A stretch of DNA of 23,943 bases, taken from a virus. The number at the start of each line of letters is the position of its first letter. Position 1 is the first letter of the stretch. The stretch covers positions 1 to 23,943 of IMG/VR virus record IMGVR_UViG_3300006805_000162; one strand, 5' to 3'. Both the position numbers and the translations under genes were made by a program. The notes under the pieces were generated by a model, which did no database searches, had not been told where the DNA came from, and saw only the letters and a program-made list of their open reading frames with translations. This document shows, piece after piece, positions 9,001 through 14,195 of this stretch.

Positions 9001-11049
9001 CAAACATTAGCTGTTATGTCTAATATCGTAGTAAATGCCGGGACACTAAATCTAGCCGGATATGATATATCTTGTTACAATTTTAGCTCTACTGGTACCG
9101 GATCAAGAGTTATTACTGGAGCGAGTGCAATTACAGTAACTAATAATTGGTCTGTTATAAATGGTACGGGGCTCGACACATCCGGTTGTACAATTAATAT
9201 GGTTGCACAGGCGACTAAAACATTTGCAGGCGCTGGGGGAACTTATGGTACACTTGTTCAAAAGAGCAAGTACCCTCTTTTAATAACAGGTTCTAACAGC
9301 TTTGAAAGTGTACAAGTAAGCAGCGACATGGTTGAATTTGTTACTGCTATGATACCTATCGGTGAAATGTCATATACTACACCAGGTACTTATACTTGGA
9401 CAGCACCAGCATACGTAACTAGTGTTAGTGTAGTGACTGTCGGCGGCGGCGGGTCTGGTGGCATAGGTAGTACTGGCGGAGCTATGGGCGGTGGTGGCGG
9501 TGCTCTAGCTTGGAAAAACAATATTTCGGTTACTCCTGGCCAATCATACACCGTAGTTGTCGGTGCGGGCGGTGCTGCACAAGTTAATCAATCTAGCTCA
9601 AACACCGGCTTCTCGGGTGGCGACAGTTACTTTTTAAGTACAACTACTGTCAGAGCCGGTGGCGGCACTGGGGGCAATTGCAGTGGAACTCTAGTACCGG
9701 GCGGCGCTGTTCTGGCCGGAGACGGTGGTGGTGCTGGCGGCCGGGTATCATTCATCTGGGGTGGCGCCGGAGGTGCTGGAGGATACAACGGCAATAGTGG
9801 TACCGGTGGTCAAGGTGGCGATAGCAGCGGACTCAGCGCCGGTGCTGGACAGAATGGTGGCGGTGGTGGCGGAAATGGTACTACTAGCGTTGGCAACGGT
9901 ACCGGTTCTGGTGGTGGTGTAGGAATTATGGGTCTAGGTGCAAATGGCTCAGCAGCTTCGAGCGGCATAACAAGTGCTAGTGGTAGTCCTGGATCAGGTG
10001 GATCCGGAAAATTGTACGGTGGTGGTGGCAATGGCCTCTACACATTCGGCGGCAATTCCGGGCCCGGTGGCGACGGTGCAGTTCGTATTATCTGGGGGTA
10101 CAAAAGATCGTTCCCAGTAGATACACCGGTGACTGTGGATATGATGATAGTCGGTGGTGGTGGTGGTAGCCAAATAGGCGCTGGAGACGCAAATTCTGGT
10201 ATCGGTGGCGGTGGCGGTGGCGGAGTAGTCCTTACAACTTACACTATTCCTCAATCAGTGATAGTATCGCAAACAGCGATAGTAGTGACAGTTGGTACTG
10301 GTGGCTACAATAGTAACGGTTCTAATTCGACAGTAGCTGCGGCCGATAATACTTTTTCACTCACTGCATTAGGCGGTGGCGCAAGCGGCACGTTCCAGGT
10401 GAACGGTACTGCAGGCGGCAGTGGTGGTGGTGGTGGTGGTAGAGACTACCCACCGGGCACAGGCGGCACAGGTTTACAACCAACTAGTGCTAGTGGTGGA
10501 TACGGTAACAACGGCGGCAACTGCCGAACAGGTAATGAAGGTGGAGGCACATCGGCTGGCGGCGGCGGAGGTGGCGCCGGAGCAGTAGGTGGTTACGGTG
10601 TATCTCAACTTGGCGGTGTCGGTGGCGTTGGTATAGCATCTACATTGATTGGTGCTAGCATAGCACTAACGCTAGGTGTAGGAGAGATTTCTGGTAGTTC
10701 TGTTTACTTTGCTGGCGGAGGCGGTGGCATGGCAAACGGTAGCGGTGGCGCAGGTGGTTTAGGTGGCGGGGCAGTGGGTGCATCCAGTACTTATCAAGGC
10801 TCCGGATCTGCAGCCAGTACTCAATCTAATTCGACCGGTGTTAGAAATGGCAAAACAAATACAGGTGGCGGCGCAGGTGGCGCAGCAGCTGGTTACACAT
10901 ATGGCGGAACTGGCGGTTCGGGTATAGTCATCATTCGTCAATTACTGACGACTTCCCCACCGGCCGCTGCAACTGGTGGATGCACTGTAGTATATGATGG
11001 ATTGTATATCTTATACATCTTCAAGAGCTCCGGTACTATAACACTGTAA
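1..11049 (+). CDS. Giant modular beta-repeat / glycine-rich adhesin-like virion protein (5' partial)
   Basis: The frame is open from base 1. The first in-window start candidate is only a TTG at 85, and the codons before it read as normal repeat sequence, so the gene begins upstream and at least 3,682 residues are visible. Eleven copies of a core module carry ATNF-(S/T)-x-TG-x-GGF, then RTF-x-FG, then NAPNL and SWF-(N/K/R)-xLxFTGS. Between them lie beta-strand-like linkers such as FTRTQTW and GTINGNGK. Four glycine-rich domains lie in the second half. Composition is Thr/Ser/Gly/Asn-rich with few charged residues, typical of extended beta-solenoid or fibre proteins. The glycine-rich domains resemble those known from phage tail fibres and adhesins. 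I infer a tail-fibre or surface adhesin role. A host-derived surface protein is less likely given the phage genes that follow. No enzyme motif was recognised. Confidence 0.75.
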   Translation, partial: PASTISGNGKSVNTFTIPTTGTTTLLSALGVNAHTQLINTTLDLAGFAFTSLGVINYNGGVILNFGNISCTTFTLNGPTLVLDSGSINCSISFVINSGSYTLAALGSMGPTPLFTHTSGDVIFGKDYSLTTTGTYTLTSGTLDLGGFTLTTGIFSSSNANTRAIAFGSGSIVLTNTVTNINCLSMADATNFSYTGIGGFVAAADIVGRRFDFGRTAGGTDSNAPNLSITSGSNEILFFSTSWFNKLDLTGSTCIVSGSATGTLVTLNLKSLTLGGAASYANLTANIVDTGTINGNGKSMFVLVVNHIGTTTFTGSLTVSGTYTQTSGDIDFGTYNLTCAGAIAYTSGTYANTGIISCTTFTVNGNFTLTNGTLTPSTSFILASGTFEYVGGTLSPAPAFIHTSGVATFSKAYALTATGTYTLTAGYIVLNGYNLTTGIFSSSNANIREISFGLNNIILATSTAAAVNLNMSTATNFSCTGIGGFRAAADITRTFAFGNTIGGTTANAPNLTFTTGAAVQTLTTASWFNSLNFGTTSFNPGTTTLNLTTLLLSINGTYTALSPNMIGTGTINTAGKTIGSFTVNTLGTVTLASNIQCANYFQLDGFIDYQTYTINSTGAMSYTGGTLTDATITCASVTISTGVFSFISGVINTPTFTVASGTFNYVGGDLSSVTNFTHTSGTVNMTSDLTLAPNSTYTFTAGTLAMNDFTLSTGIFSSTGIIARSILFGTGNIMLTHTTAAQTVLSMADATNFNYTGTGGFRTTADVTKTFTVGSTLGANFNNAPSLAITSGSAVPTITTNSWFKVLDFTGSTCTPAATTVNIDTLLLDATGTYTGLIPCFTRTQTWTSQHSKQLGGIGVNRLFTTVTLDGTQTYTATSVCSVIAGTLDLGGYDLTIGSFISSGTSIRSVVFKNTNIILNTTTAGAVLSVADATNFSYTSISGGFVSDATIARTYQFGSTLGASTANAPNLLINSGTAIPSITTNSWFNTLDFTGSSCTPAATVVNVNNLTLSSGGTFTGISATMRSNGIITPNGKSIAALVINHTDLGTTSLAGALTCTTHTYTTGNIDFNNFNLTGTVAIYSSGSFSNINVFVCTSFNIAGNFVLDNGIITPSSAITLNSGSLTYLGGTISPVATFNHNAGTVTLGKSYALTVNGTYTLTAGSLNLNNYNLSTGIFSSTGIVARSIEFGTGNITLTHTTVATTVLSMAVVTNFTTSGTGGFVTAASITRTFTFGTTGGSETNAVSLAITSGSAVPTITTNSWFNTLDFTGSTCAPIAAAAYVNTLILATGGDYTGLVARFTRTQTWSMQYGKQLGGMGFNLAGGTLTLDGTQTFPAISSFLLQAGKLNLGGYDFSIGTFSANSTAELIAFGTNNIVLTTTATLVTALNFGNATNFTCTGTGGFVIPADRERTFVFGTTGGTSANAPNLTFTGSGTAIQTLTTGSWFNKLDFGTTAFSPSVTTLNLNGLTLSSGGGSYTALIVNLVGSGIIIGNGTASLGGLTINHSATTTLGGNFAVNYVLNCSVTLTSGTLALAGYTLTTAAFISTNTNTRSIAFGTGNIVLSVPSGSAVLNLDMADATNFTCTGTGGFTSAMSVDRTFTFGSTTGGSVSNAPNLSITSGAAIPTITSGSWFNALNFTGSTCTPAATTVNVSTLTLATAGTYTGLTPLFTRTQTWTSQYSKTLAGIGFNLIDGTLTLDGTQTYSATGSFSLVAGTLNLGGVNQTFGRFISNTTDTRSIAFGTNNIILATTTAAVVNLSMPTATNFSYTGTGGFTSAMSVARTFNFGSTAGGTSVNAPNLSLTSGASIPTFISGSWFNTLNFTGSSSTPDVATLNLNSLTLPGTGTYTNLTVNMVGNGTINGNSKTIGALTVNSNNPNTTEQYKVVTFNSSGSITFPASNAPPTVEYLVVGGGGGGGGGAQRGGGGGGAGGLVAGTSSITSGISYPVTVGSGGAATVIADSAGAVGTASSFSGVTGNGGGGGGYQDINGPTTGACGGGGSQNGNQAGAAGNQGYGGGQGFDGGTPGPWRGGGGGGMGAIGDNGSVGGAGGVGLLNSISGTSSYYAGGGGGGAQSTSAGAGGNGGGGAGGSDSNGSNGTANKGGGGGGGGFNGGTGLGGGGGSGLVSIRYLATYADPTSTTGSPAVYTIAVPLVAVTQTTSDIVTLSSALFVTGTTTLTFGKINLNNFTLSTSSFISSNTNVRAIDFGSGNIAISTAAAAGTAVLSMADATNFTCTGTGGFTSALSVAQTFRFGSTAGGSSTKAPNLSIYSGTAIPTIITNSWFNTLNFTGSSSTPAVTTVNVNSIILATGGTYTNLTVNMVGTGTITSNGKTIAALNINSNNPDVLVPYKVYTFNSSGSITFPASNAPPTVEYLVAAGGGGGGGGIGAGGGGGGGGAGGLILSSASIVPGSSYSIAVGSGGIAATGISGTSGSISSFHDSIAIGGGYGGQRVPGGAGGSGGGGGGGLGTRIGGLGTAGQGNNGGAAAAAGPANADSSGGGGGAGFAAADAVATVASSGGDGLSSVIAGTETYYAGGGGGGGNTTPGAGGNGGGGAGGGNLQNGSAGTSNTGGGGGGGGGGNSSGGAGGSGVVIISYMSVYADPSSTTGSPNVSTIIAIPLIASSPDIVTLSGALTVTGVTSLTLGKLNLNNFTLTTAGFSSSNTNVRVLAFGTGNIALTSTTASTTVLSMDDATNFSYTGTGGFTSAMSVTRTFTFGSTAGGSIFNAMNLSLTSGASTITLTSGSWFKVLAVTGTTSTIAATTLYVDTLTLATGGTYTGLTPVFTRTQIWTMQFAKQLAGIGVNSVDATLTLDGTQTYATTSKLLLTAGTLDLGGSNVTFGSVVSSNNNARAIVFGSNNITLATTVADTEVLSMADATNFTCTGTGGFTAGMNVTRTFSFGSTTGGSATSAPNLSITSGANLLTISNGSWFRVLDFTGSTSEIIPTTLNVDTLTLATGGTYTSLTSVFTRTQTWTSQFSKVLSGIGVNKAGATLTLDGTQTLAVMSNIVVNAGTLNLAGYDISCYNFSSTGTGSRVITGASAITVTNNWSVINGTGLDTSGCTINMVAQATKTFAGAGGTYGTLVQKSKYPLLITGSNSFESVQVSSDMVEFVTAMIPIGEMSYTTPGTYTWTAPAYVTSVSVVTVGGGGSGGIGSTGGAMGGGGGALAWKNNISVTPGQSYTVVVGAGGAAQVNQSSSNTGFSGGDSYFLSTTTVRAGGGTGGNCSGTLVPGGAVLAGDGGGAGGRVSFIWGGAGGAGGYNGNSGTGGQGGDSSGLSAGAGQNGGGGGGNGTTSVGNGTGSGGGVGIMGLGANGSAASSGITSASGSPGSGGSGKLYGGGGNGLYTFGGNSGPGGDGAVRIIWGYKRSFPVDTPVTVDMMIVGGGGGSQIGAGDANSGIGGGGGGGVVLTTYTIPQSVIVSQTAIVVTVGTGGYNSNGSNSTVAAADNTFSLTALGGGASGTFQVNGTAGGSGGGGGGRDYPPGTGGTGLQPTSASGGYGNNGGNCRTGNEGGGTSAGGGGGGAGAVGGYGVSQLGGVGGVGIASTLIGASIALTLGVGEISGSSVYFAGGGGGMANGSGGAGGLGGGAVGASSTYQGSGSAASTQSNSTGVRNGKTNTGGGAGGAAAGYTYGGTGGSGIVIIRQLLTTSPPAAATGGCTVVYDGLYILYIFKSSGTITL
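5644..6402 (+). other. Glycine-rich domain 1 of the giant protein
   Basis: This in-frame domain opens with a strand motif (YKVVTFNSSGSITFP), then EYLVVGGGGGG. It continues with long Gly tracts broken by short strands such as YPVTVGSGG and YYAGGGGGG, and closes with SGLVSIRYL. This layout matches the glycine-rich domain family found in phage tail-fibre proteins, in which Gly tracts can form polyglycine-II helices. Local GC content is clearly higher than in the flanking repeats because of the GGN codons. It replaces the ordinary linker between core modules 8 and 9. Confidence 0.75.
7042..7803 (+). other. Glycine-rich domain 2 of the giant protein
   Basis: It has the same architecture as domain 1, with entry strand YKVYTFNSSGSITFP, then EYLVAAGGGGG, internal YYAGGGGGGG and exit SGVVIISYM. 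The entry and exit DNA is nearly identical to that of domain 1 at an offset of about 1,398-1,401 bp, which points to a recent tandem duplication. It lies between core modules 9 and 10. Confidence 0.75.
9370..10101 (+). other. Glycine-rich domain 3 of the giant protein
   Basis: It opens with YTTPGTYTWTAP and SVSVVTVGGGGSGG, contains YTVVVGAGGAA and several Gly tracts, and closes with GAVRIIWGY. The entry strand differs from domains 1 and 2 (TYTWTAP rather than SGSITFP), so this is a separate lineage of the same domain type. It follows directly after the end of the core-module array. Confidence 0.7.
10126..10947 (+). other. Glycine-rich domain 4 of the giant protein
   Basis: It starts with PVTVDMMIVGGGGG, contains VTVGTGGY, VYFAGGGGGM and repeated Gly tracts, and closes with SGIVIIRQLL. 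It directly follows domain 3 with only a short linker, so the protein ends in a tandem pair of glycine-rich domains. These may form the exposed distal part of the fibre (inference). Confidence 0.7.
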
Positions 11050-11074
11050 CTAATATTAATAATGGAATAAGCAC

Positions 11075-11377
11075 ATGACACAATCTACAACTACCCTTAT
11101 TTTTGAAGCAGGGACTACTACTACGATAACCGATACTAATATATCCGGAGTAGATGGAGCTATGCTAACACTGAAAAGTTCTTCACCCGGCACACAGTTC
11201 ACTTTGGCTAAATCTAGCGGCACAGTTACCGCAACCTATACGAAAATACAAGACAGTAACGCTACTGGTGGAGCAGTTTGGGATGCTACTAGTAGAACCA
11301 ATTACAACTTCGGTGACAACACTGGCTGGATCTTTACGGTGGTACCGGTGACCGGTGAATTCTTTTCTTTCTTCTGA
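11075..11377 (+). CDS. Small beta-rich protein resembling a C-terminal beta domain
   Basis: This 100-residue protein starts 25 bases after the giant gene stops, in a different frame. It is Thr/Ser-rich with regular beta-strand patterns: LIFEAGTTTTITDTNISG, then MLTLKSSSPGTQFTLAKSSG, then YTKIQDSNATGG, and it ends with an NNF-type turn and DNTGWIF. That strand order is familiar to me as a C-terminal domain of large bacterial and phage beta-repeat proteins, which makes a free-standing copy notable. It has no signal peptide or enzyme motif. It may be a small partner of the giant fibre, or a C-terminal domain separated from it by an earlier stop codon. The Shine-Dalgarno signal is weak, so translation coupled to the upstream stop is possible. 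Confidence 0.6.
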   Translation: MTQSTTTLIFEAGTTTTITDTNISGVDGAMLTLKSSSPGTQFTLAKSSGTVTATYTKIQDSNATGGAVWDATSRTNYNFGDNTGWIFTVVPVTGEFFSFF

Positions 11378-11405
11378 TTGTAATTTAAAAACTACGGAAG
11401 CATTC

Positions 11406-11413
11406 TATAGATA
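11406..11413 (+). promoter_or_regulatory. Possible degenerate T4-type late promoter octamer
   Basis: TATAGATA differs from the T4 late consensus TATAAATA at one position. It lies in the 48-base gap between 11377 and 11426, the only sizeable gap before the nrd operon. The following ATG is just 12 bases downstream, which would leave almost no leader, so the call is weak. Confidence 0.2.
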
Positions 11414-11425
11414 AGTATATGTCTA

Positions 11426-11860
11426 ATGAATGTATTTCAAACTAACTATGAAGCCAGACTGCGCAGCTGGTGTGAGTTAAGATCAACCCTAGAAAACAGC
11501 GATACTAAAACCAAATCTATAGCAATTGACCACTGGTGGCAGAAAGCTCCTTTGGTCAATCACCATTTACACTTACAAGATTCTATGACATGGCCGGGAC
11601 CCTGGGAACTTCTATCCGAAAATACCTACTGTACGGTTGCAAGAGCACTAGGAATGTGTTATACTCTACTTCTAGTGGGAGTAGACGATATACAATTAGT
11701 TGAGGCGACTGACATGCAAGGCGATGATATGGTAATAGTCCTAGTTGACCGCGCTAAGTATGTACTTAATTACTGGCCCAATTCAGTATTAAATAGCAGT
11801 TCAACAGAATTTACAATCAAGCGACACATTGATGTGTCCGCAATCCAATTAAAATTATAA
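11426..11860 (+). CDS. Phage protein of unknown function
   Basis: This gene encodes 144 residues and I do not recognise the family. It is a soluble-looking protein rich in aromatic residues, with a distinctive stretch around residues 37-62 (DHWWQKAPLVNHHLHL, then MTWPGPWELL), three Cys residues and a hydrophobic segment near residues 73-85 (CYTLLLVGVDD). There is no signal peptide and no clear membrane helix. It ends 10 bases before nrdA on the same strand and is probably co-transcribed with it. The conserved-looking Trp/Pro motif suggests a real fold rather than a chance frame. The start ATG at 11426 lacks a good Shine-Dalgarno. An ATG at 11419 is out of frame. Confidence 0.7.
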   Translation: MNVFQTNYEARLRSWCELRSTLENSDTKTKSIAIDHWWQKAPLVNHHLHLQDSMTWPGPWELLSENTYCTVARALGMCYTLLLVGVDDIQLVEATDMQGDDMVIVLVDRAKYVLNYWPNSVLNSSSTEFTIKRHIDVSAIQLKL

Positions 11861-11870
11861 CAGGCAAAAT

Positions 11871-14195
11871 ATGAATATAAATGTGATCAAGAGAGATGGA
11901 ACTAAAGAGCCACTGATGTTAGAAAAGTGGCAAGCTCAGGTCGCTAAAATATGTGTTGGGATAGCTGATGTTAGCCCATCAATGGTAGAAATTAAGTCAC
12001 AACTTCACTTTTATGACAGTATCTCAACCCGTCAAATTGACGAGATTACCCTACGTGCTATCGTAGACTTGATTGATGTAGAGAATAATCCAGATGTAGG
12101 ACATACTAACTATCAGTATGTAGCTGGCAAGCAACGACTAAGCATGTTACGTAAAGATGTATACGGTGACTATGAAGTACCTAGCTTGTACTCTATCATT
12201 AAGACTAATGTAGAGACAGGTCTATACACTAATGAACTACTAGAATGGTACAGTGAAGAAGACTGGAACAAGATGGATTCATTCTTAGACCATTCTAAGG
12301 ACGAGCAATATTCTTATGCCGCCATTGAACAATTGATAGAGAAGTACTTGGTTAAGAACCGTAGCACAAAACAAACATATGAAACTCCACAAATTAGATA
12401 TATGGTCGCGTCCGCTACTATATTTCACAAAGAAGAACCGAATGCAGCGAGAATGCGTTACATAAAGGAATATTATAATGCTGCTAGTGATGGTCTGTTT
12501 ACTCTTGCTACACCTGTGCTTGCTGGTCTTGGCACTCCGACAAAACAATTTAGTAGTTGTGTGCTTATCAGGAGCGATGATGATCTGGATAGTATTTTTG
12601 CTAGTGGCGAAATGATGGCAAAGTATGCTAGCAAACGTGCTGGCATTGGCTTAGAGATTGGAAGACTACGCCCCTTAGGTAGTCCTATTCGTGGCGGAGA
12701 AATTATGCATACAGGTATGATCCCCTTCTTAAAGAAATGGTTTGGGGATCTGCGTTCGTGCAGTCAAGGAGGTATTCGTAATGCAAGTGCTACTGTATTT
12801 TATCCTATCTGGCATCATCAGTTTGATGACCTAATCGTTCTTAAGAACTATCAAGGAACAGAAGAAACTCGTGTGCGTCACATGGACTATGGAGTTGTAC
12901 TATCTGCTTTCTTCTGGCGTAGATTTAAGAACAAAGAAGATATCACTTTTTTCGACCCCAATGAAGTCCCCGACCTCTATCAAGCGTTCTATTCTAATAC
13001 GGAACTCTTTGAAGAACTGTATGTCAAGTACGAGAAACAAAAGAACCTTCGCAAGAAAACAATGAGTGCCGAAGAGGTATTCAAAAGTGGAATACTAAAA
13101 GAACGAACAGATACAGGACGTATCTACCTAGTGTTCATTGACAATGTAATGAATCAAGGTCCATTCGATCCTGAGTATCATACAATCTACCAGAGTAATC
13201 TATGCTGTGAAATTCTATTACCAACGAAATCGTTTAAGAGACTTGATGACGAAGAGGGAAGAATTGCGCTCTGCACACTTGGCAGTATTAACTGGGGTGC
13301 ATTTCGCAATCCCGAAGATATGCGTAGGGCTTGTCGCATTCTGCATCGTAGTCTTAATAACATTTTGGATTACCAAGACTTCCTTTCTATCCAATCTAAA
13401 CTAAGCAATGATGAGATTCGCCCATTAGGTATCGGTATCACTAACTTAGCATACTGGCATGCAAAGCGCAGTTTGAAGTATGGTGACAAAGATGCACTAG
13501 CTGAACTTAAAACATGGATGGAACATCAGACATTCTATCTCACAGAGATGAGTGTTGAGTTAGCTAAAGAGCGTGGTAAGTGTTTGGGTAGTGACCATAC
13601 TCGTTATGGTAAGGGTGTCTTCCCGTGGGAGCTACGTGCTAAGGGTGTTAACGAACTAACTGACTTTACCCCTGAACTAGACTGGGAAACATTACGGGCA
13701 GATATGATTACATACGGTGTCCGTAATGCTACTAATAGTGCTGTAGCTCCTGTAGAATCTAGCAGTGTTGCTATCAACTCAACTAACGGCATTGAAATGC
13801 CAATGAGTTTGATTAGTGTTAAAGAAAGCAAAGCAGGATCATTTGTTCAAGTTGTACCAGAGTATACCAATGCTAAGGTACGCAAGAACTATCAATTGAT
13901 GTGGGAACAGAAAGATTGTGATGGTTATCTAAAGACAGCCGCAGTGATTGCAGCTTATGTTGACCAGAGTATCAGTACTAATACATTCTATAACCCTGCT
14001 CACTTTCCTGAAAGAAAAGTCCCCACAACGTTGATTGCTAAGAACTTGATGCAATCTCATATATGGGGATTGAAGACATTCTACTATAGCTTGATTAACA
14101 AAGCCGGTAGTAAACAAGTAGCAGAAGATGCCCCAACAATGCTAGAACCAATTGATTTTGATAACGAAGAAGACTGTGAAAGCTGCAAATTATGA
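11871..14195 (+). CDS. nrdA: Class Ia ribonucleoside-diphosphate reductase, alpha subunit
   Basis: NrdA reduces ribonucleoside diphosphates to deoxy forms together with the NrdB radical subunit, feeding phage DNA synthesis. The protein has 774 residues, close to E. coli NrdA (761), and aligns along its full length. An N-terminal ATP-cone (about residues 1-95, starting INVIKRDG) suggests allosteric activity control. Catalytic residues by comparison with E. coli are the redox pair C230 and C468, N443, the thiyl-radical C445 and E447 in the loop QSNLCCEI, the radical-transfer pair Y738 and Y739 (KTFYYS), and the C-terminal shuttle cysteines C769 and C772 (CESCKL). The shuttle pair is spaced CxxC, against a wider gap in E. 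coli. C446 beside the catalytic Cys is a small oddity. A weak AGG lies ahead of the ATG, and the stop overlaps nrdB by 4 bases (ATGA). Confidence 0.97.
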   Translation: MNINVIKRDGTKEPLMLEKWQAQVAKICVGIADVSPSMVEIKSQLHFYDSISTRQIDEITLRAIVDLIDVENNPDVGHTNYQYVAGKQRLSMLRKDVYGDYEVPSLYSIIKTNVETGLYTNELLEWYSEEDWNKMDSFLDHSKDEQYSYAAIEQLIEKYLVKNRSTKQTYETPQIRYMVASATIFHKEEPNAARMRYIKEYYNAASDGLFTLATPVLAGLGTPTKQFSSCVLIRSDDDLDSIFASGEMMAKYASKRAGIGLEIGRLRPLGSPIRGGEIMHTGMIPFLKKWFGDLRSCSQGGIRNASATVFYPIWHHQFDDLIVLKNYQGTEETRVRHMDYGVVLSAFFWRRFKNKEDITFFDPNEVPDLYQAFYSNTELFEELYVKYEKQKNLRKKTMSAEEVFKSGILKERTDTGRIYLVFIDNVMNQGPFDPEYHTIYQSNLCCEILLPTKSFKRLDDEEGRIALCTLGSINWGAFRNPEDMRRACRILHRSLNNILDYQDFLSIQSKLSNDEIRPLGIGITNLAYWHAKRSLKYGDKDALAELKTWMEHQTFYLTEMSVELAKERGKCLGSDHTRYGKGVFPWELRAKGVNELTDFTPELDWETLRADMITYGVRNATNSAVAPVESSSVAINSTNGIEMPMSLISVKESKAGSFVQVVPEYTNAKVRKNYQLMWEQKDCDGYLKTAAVIAAYVDQSISTNTFYNPAHFPERKVPTTLIAKNLMQSHIWGLKTFYYSLINKAGSKQVAEDAPTMLEPIDFDNEEDCESCKL

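Larger units (their letters stand above)
556..9100 (+). repeat. Array of 11 core adhesin modules with quantised spacing
   Basis: The SWF-(N/K/R) signature starts at 721, 1573, 2401, 2953, 3784, 4333, 4894, 5446, 6844, 8236 and 8788. Successive gaps are 852, 828, 552, 831, 549, 561, 552, 1398, 1392 and 552 bp, close to 3, 3, 2, 3, 2, 2, 2, 5, 5 and 2 times a unit of about 276 bp (92 residues). All gaps are multiples of three, so the frame is kept. Two linker types occur. FTRTQTW-type linkers follow modules 3, 5, 7, 10 and 11, and GTI-type linkers (such as GTINGNGK) follow modules 1, 2, 4, 6, 8 and 9. Confidence 0.85.

Noticed and set aside
5885-10254. Open frames in alternative frames within the glycine-rich domains (for example 5885-6166, 7451-7777, 9725-9922)
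   Set aside because: GGN-rich DNA has few stop codons in any frame. The translations are simple Ala/Val or Pro runs, so chance frames explain them.
1-11049. CRISPR array or diversity-generating retroelement as the cause of the repeats
   Set aside because: The repeats are coding, in frame and diverged at protein level. No spacer pattern, reverse transcriptase or template/variable repeat pair is visible in the window.
11041-11078. Read-through or frameshift joining the giant gene to the small downstream protein
   Set aside because: A second in-frame stop (TAA at 11068-11070) follows the first, no slippery heptamer was seen, and the downstream gene has its own ATG.
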